Part shown: positions 14,208-16,060 of the stretch, piece after piece
How the letters are laid out: each line of letters begins with the position of its first letter
Position numbering within the stretch: the stretch's first letter is position 1
Assembly (NCBI GenBank): GCA_964400865.1
Contig: CAYNWG010000020.1
Coordinates: 1 to 16,060, forward strand
Direction of reading: 5' to 3'
DNA length: 16,060 nucleotides
Source: DAOQVB01 sp964400865
Lineage (GTDB): Bacteria > Patescibacteriota > Microgenomatia > UBA1400 > PJMF01
Program-made: the position numbers and the translations under genes
The notes under the pieces: model-generated
Seen by the model: the letters and a program-made list of their open reading frames with translations, nothing else
Databases searched by the model: none
Told to the model about the DNA's origin: nothing

Positions 14208-14723
14208 TCAGAAAATACTTTCTAAATCAGAAACCGACTCAATAACTAGTTGTTTACCATTGGTGCCTTCAACGCCGGAAACCAAAATTCCAACAACTTC
14301 ATCTTGTTCTGTTATAGCTGGGGATCCACTCATGCCGACCTGGGCAGCCGATCCGCTAAGCCACTCAGCAATTACTCTGCCATCTGGGTGAATTTCAATA
14401 ACCCTGACTTTAATTTCAAATGCAACATGCTCAAATCCATGAAAACCAACAATGGTTAAGTACTGATTGAGACTGGGGGGAGCAATATTCTCAAAACCAC
14501 GAGAAACAGTTTTGACTGTAGAAAAAGCCAAATCCCTGCCATCTATCAACTGAAGAGGTATTTCAGTCATTTGATCCAAGAAGGGAACGTGGTAGGTAGG
14601 AAAACCACTGGCTACATGTCCTGCAGTTATGATGTGGGCTCTCAGGATGAGCGCCATCGCGTAACCACAAGAATCCTCTGTCAGAAGCAAGTTACCACCT
14701 GAAAGAGTTTCATGATGAGTCAT
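14208..14723 (-). CDS. trypsin-like serine protease without signal peptide
   Basis: The chymotrypsin-fold triad can be read in order. Numbered from the ATG at 14723, these are His36 in IITAGHVASG, Asp64 in DGRDLAF and Ser132 in GMSGSPAI (equivalent to the GDSGGP motif). Length is 171 aa, short for the family, and nothing resembles a signal peptide, membrane helix, propeptide or PDZ domain, so the enzyme is probably cytoplasmic and constitutively folded. An in-frame TTG at 14744 would add seven residues, but an extended -10 (TGCTACAAT) overlaps those codons, so the ATG is preferred. The stop is TGA. The gene is convergent with the 246-aa gene (21 bp between stops) and divergent from dprA. Proteolytic activity is inferred from the triad; substrates are unknown. 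Viral-type or HtrA-like protease domains are the closest conceptual relatives. Confidence 0.8.
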   Translation of the reverse strand: MTHHETLSGGNLLLTEDSCGYAMALILRAHIITAGHVASGFPTYHVPFLDQMTEIPLQLIDGRDLAFSTVKTVSRGFENIAPPSLNQYLTIVGFHGFEHVAFEIKVRVIEIHPDGRVIAEWLSGSAAQVGMSGSPAITEQDEVVGILVSGVEGTNGKQLVIESVSDLESIF

Positions 14724-14734
14724 TCCAAGATTTA

Positions 14735-14743
14735 ATTGTAGCA
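14735..14743 (-). promoter_or_regulatory. extended -10 of the serine protease gene
   Basis: TGC-TACAAT on the reverse strand (14743-14735) has the TG of an extended -10 and lies 11 nt before the ATG at 14723. It falls within the reading frame of the alternative TTG start, which argues against that start. Confidence 0.5.
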
Positions 14744-14795
14744 ATAATTACGTATTTATTCACGAAGCTCTACGGTTAATGTCTTTTTGTTTTTG

Positions 14796-14801
14796 TAAAA
14801 T
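14796..14801 (+). promoter_or_regulatory. -10 box of dprA
   Basis: TAAAAT ends only 6 nt before the dprA ATG at 14808, preceded by T-rich sequence and no clear -35. If used, transcription would start at or next to the A of the ATG, giving a leaderless mRNA. Confidence 0.4.
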
Positions 14802-14807
14802 TTAGCT

Positions 14808-15920
14808 ATGTTGAGTGAGTCTGAGAAACAAGCGATGGTATTTCTGGCAGCAGTGGATGGGATTGGTTCGGCTACATTACGGCGGTTGATCGATTGGACA
14901 AAGAATAACCAGGTGACATTAGAATCAGTAATAGAGAGACCACAGGCGAGTTCATTTTTTAGTCAGAACAGTAAAATTATTGGTGGAATCCACCAACATC
15001 GAAATTCATTCTCAATTGAGAGTTATTGGCGGTGGCTCAGCAATCAAAAAATTCAAGTTCTACTGAGTGAAGAGAGTAAGTATCCAATTTTTCTCAAACA
15101 AATGGAGCAACATCCTCTGGTGTTGTATTTTCGAGGTAAAGTTGATGTCTTGCGAGCAACCAAACCAATTGCAGTGGTGGGTACAAGGCGAGCAACAGCA
15201 TATGGCAGGCGAGCTACACAGACGATTGTGAATGAGCTGGTGCAGCATGGCGCCACCATCGTTTCTGGTTTTATGTATGGCATAGATACAATTGCTCACC
15301 AAGCTGCAATAGACTCTGGTGGCGCCACCATCGCCGTGTTGGGTTTTGGTTTTGGCCAGATGTTTCCTACTTCTCATGGTCAATTATTCGAGGAGTTTTT
15401 ACATCAGCAAGTAGTCTTTGTTTCTCAATTTGCACCAAATACGCCAGCCAGCCCGGGAAATTTTCCAGCCAGAAATCAGGTTGTAGCTGGACTATCTTTA
15501 GCTACAGTAGTAGTAGAAGCAGCACTTCCTTCTGGAAGTATGATTACTGCCAACTTCGCTCTAGAAGAGGGTAGAACAGTTTGCGCAGTGCCAGGTCCGT
15601 TTGATAATCCATATTCTCAAGGAACCAAGTGGTTAATCAACCAAGGAGCAACTTTAGTGGCGTCGGGAAACGACATTTTGGTGGATGCGGGATTGCTTTC
15701 TTCGCAAGAAAGTGTTGGCAATACATCTATACCCAACAATCAGATGGAGAATTTAAACATAATTCAAAAACAACTCGTTTCATTGATTGCAGGTGGGGTA
15801 CGTTTGTCAGATGAGTTAGCAGATCAACTAAAGTTGCCAATAGAACAACTCAGCTTTGAATTAACTCAATTAGAAATGTCGGGAATTGTCAGGAGAGAAC
15901 AAGACGGTTGGCTTAAGTAG
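14808..15920 (+). CDS. dprA: DNA processing protein DprA (Smf)
   Basis: DprA binds incoming single-stranded DNA in natural transformation and loads RecA. The 370-aa protein has an N-terminal helix-hairpin-helix-like region (about 10-30, VDGIGSATLRRLI), the Rossmann-like core with AVVGTRRATAYGRR (122-135), IVSGFMYGIDTIAHQAAI (151-168, usual SGxAxGID), TIAVLGFGFGQMFP (174-187), FPARNQVVAGLS (219-230), VVVEA (234-238) and SGSMITANFALEEGR (242-256). A C-terminal winged-helix-like domain (about 312-370) follows. Two palindromic segments (14980-14996, 15317-15330) lie inside. A 14-nt direct repeat (15248 and 15320, 72 nt apart, in frame) encodes GATI twice. It is followed by topA, a conserved bacterial gene order. 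The ATG is 6 nt after a -10 box. Confidence 0.95.
   Translation: MLSESEKQAMVFLAAVDGIGSATLRRLIDWTKNNQVTLESVIERPQASSFFSQNSKIIGGIHQHRNSFSIESYWRWLSNQKIQVLLSEESKYPIFLKQMEQHPLVLYFRGKVDVLRATKPIAVVGTRRATAYGRRATQTIVNELVQHGATIVSGFMYGIDTIAHQAAIDSGGATIAVLGFGFGQMFPTSHGQLFEEFLHQQVVFVSQFAPNTPASPGNFPARNQVVAGLSLATVVVEAALPSGSMITANFALEEGRTVCAVPGPFDNPYSQGTKWLINQGATLVASGNDILVDAGLLSSQESVGNTSIPNNQMENLNIIQKQLVSLIAGGVRLSDELADQLKLPIEQLSFELTQLEMSGIVRREQDGWLK
14980..14996. repeat. perfect inverted repeat in dprA, 8-bp arms
   Basis: TTGGTGGA and TCCACCAA flank a single A (codons for IGGIHQ), in the poorly conserved N-terminal part of the gene. Confidence 0.55.
15317..15330. repeat. 14-bp perfect palindrome containing TGGCGCCA
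   Basis: TGGTGGCGCCACCA lies in dprA codons for SGGATI. The core TGGCGCCA also occurs at 741-748, 4669-4676 and 15248-15255. Confidence 0.6.
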
Positions 15921-15925
15921 TAATC

Positions 15926-15934
15926 TGTTACAAT
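15926..15934 (+). promoter_or_regulatory. extended -10 of topA
   Basis: TGT-TACAAT matches an extended -10 and ends 11 nt before the ATG at 15946, within the 25-bp dprA-topA gap. topA can therefore be transcribed apart from dprA, with a leader of only a few nucleotides. Confidence 0.5.
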
Positions 15935-15945
15935 GCAAGTTTGTT

Positions 15946-16060
15946 ATGCAACTAGTTATTGTTGAGTCACCTACCAAAGCCAAAAAATTACGACAAATTT
16001 TGGGGAGTGGATACGAAATTGAAGCTTCAGTGGGTCACGTGCGTGATTTACCCAAGAAAA
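15946..16060 (+). CDS. topA: DNA topoisomerase I, 5' end only
   Basis: Thirty-eight codons are present before the window ends. MQLVIVESPTKAKKLRQILG is the Toprim N-terminus of type IA topoisomerase I, with the catalytic-site Glu7 in VIVESPTKAKK, and YEIEASVGHVRDLPK is the following conserved segment. The enzyme relaxes negative supercoils. The ATG at 15946 is supported by this exact N-terminal pattern. The gene follows dprA by 25 bp on the same strand. Confidence 0.95.
   Translation, partial: MQLVIVESPTKAKKLRQILGSGYEIEASVGHVRDLPKK

Noticed and set aside
15248..15333. Two-copy direct repeat as the start of a CRISPR or tandem array
   Set aside because: Only two 14-nt copies, in frame, encoding GATI in conserved DprA sequence. 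The similarity follows at least in part from the protein.
15053..15383. Antisense reading frames of 76 and 107 aa over dprA
   Set aside because: They are opposite well-conserved DprA motifs, have Cys-rich improbable composition and show no start signals. The same holds for other antisense frames over wzy, PBP2 and fmt.

Overview
The window looks like a chromosomal segment of a small-genome bacterium, most likely of the Candidate Phyla Radiation (Patescibacteria). The reasons are tight packing, many short acidic proteins that I cannot place, an O-antigen-ligase-like protein fused to a TPR tail, a strongly diverged MreB, and very short 5' leaders. By eye the GC content is roughly 40-45%. TGA serves as a stop in at least two genes, so the code is standard; this argues against the UGA-glycine lineages (SR1/Gracilibacteria). 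The lineage call is inference from gene content.

Layout. 1-1025 (-): a 3'-truncated Y-family DNA polymerase. 1156-2478 (+): an unrecognised 440-aa acidic protein. 2507-2752 (-): an 81-aa DUF6504-like protein. 2871-4278 (-): a site-2 (M50) protease gene followed by an unrecognised gene of about 255 aa. 4357-4581 (+): ribosomal protein bL28, divergent from the protease. 4582-4847: a gene-free stretch rich in inverted repeats. 4848-6453 (-): def-fmt, the removal and addition of the formyl group on initiator Met. 6529-8706 (-): a polytopic O-antigen-ligase/TPR protein. 8767-9351 (+): an acidic helical protein. 9379-14186 (+): a cell-shape cluster, mreB-like, mreC, mreD-like, PBP2 and an unknown 246-aa gene, with junctions from a 17-nt overlap to 6-nt gaps. 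14208-14723 (-): a trypsin-like serine protease with no signal peptide. 14808-15920 (+): dprA, followed by the 5' end of topA running off the window.

The genes fall into translation start and N-terminal processing (bL28, fmt, def), envelope growth and shape (MreB/C/D, PBP2, the ligase-like protein, the M50 protease) and DNA handling (Y-polymerase, DprA, TopA).

Two patterns cut across the genes. Eight likely transcription starts have a -10 box only 6-14 nt upstream of the start codon, so leaderless or near-leaderless mRNAs look common. In addition, perfect inverted repeats with 8-13 bp arms and 1-4 nt loops lie inside several coding regions (6976, 7741, 8103, 12636, 13025 and others), more than chance would give. 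No CRISPR array, tRNA, rRNA, transposase or phage gene was seen.
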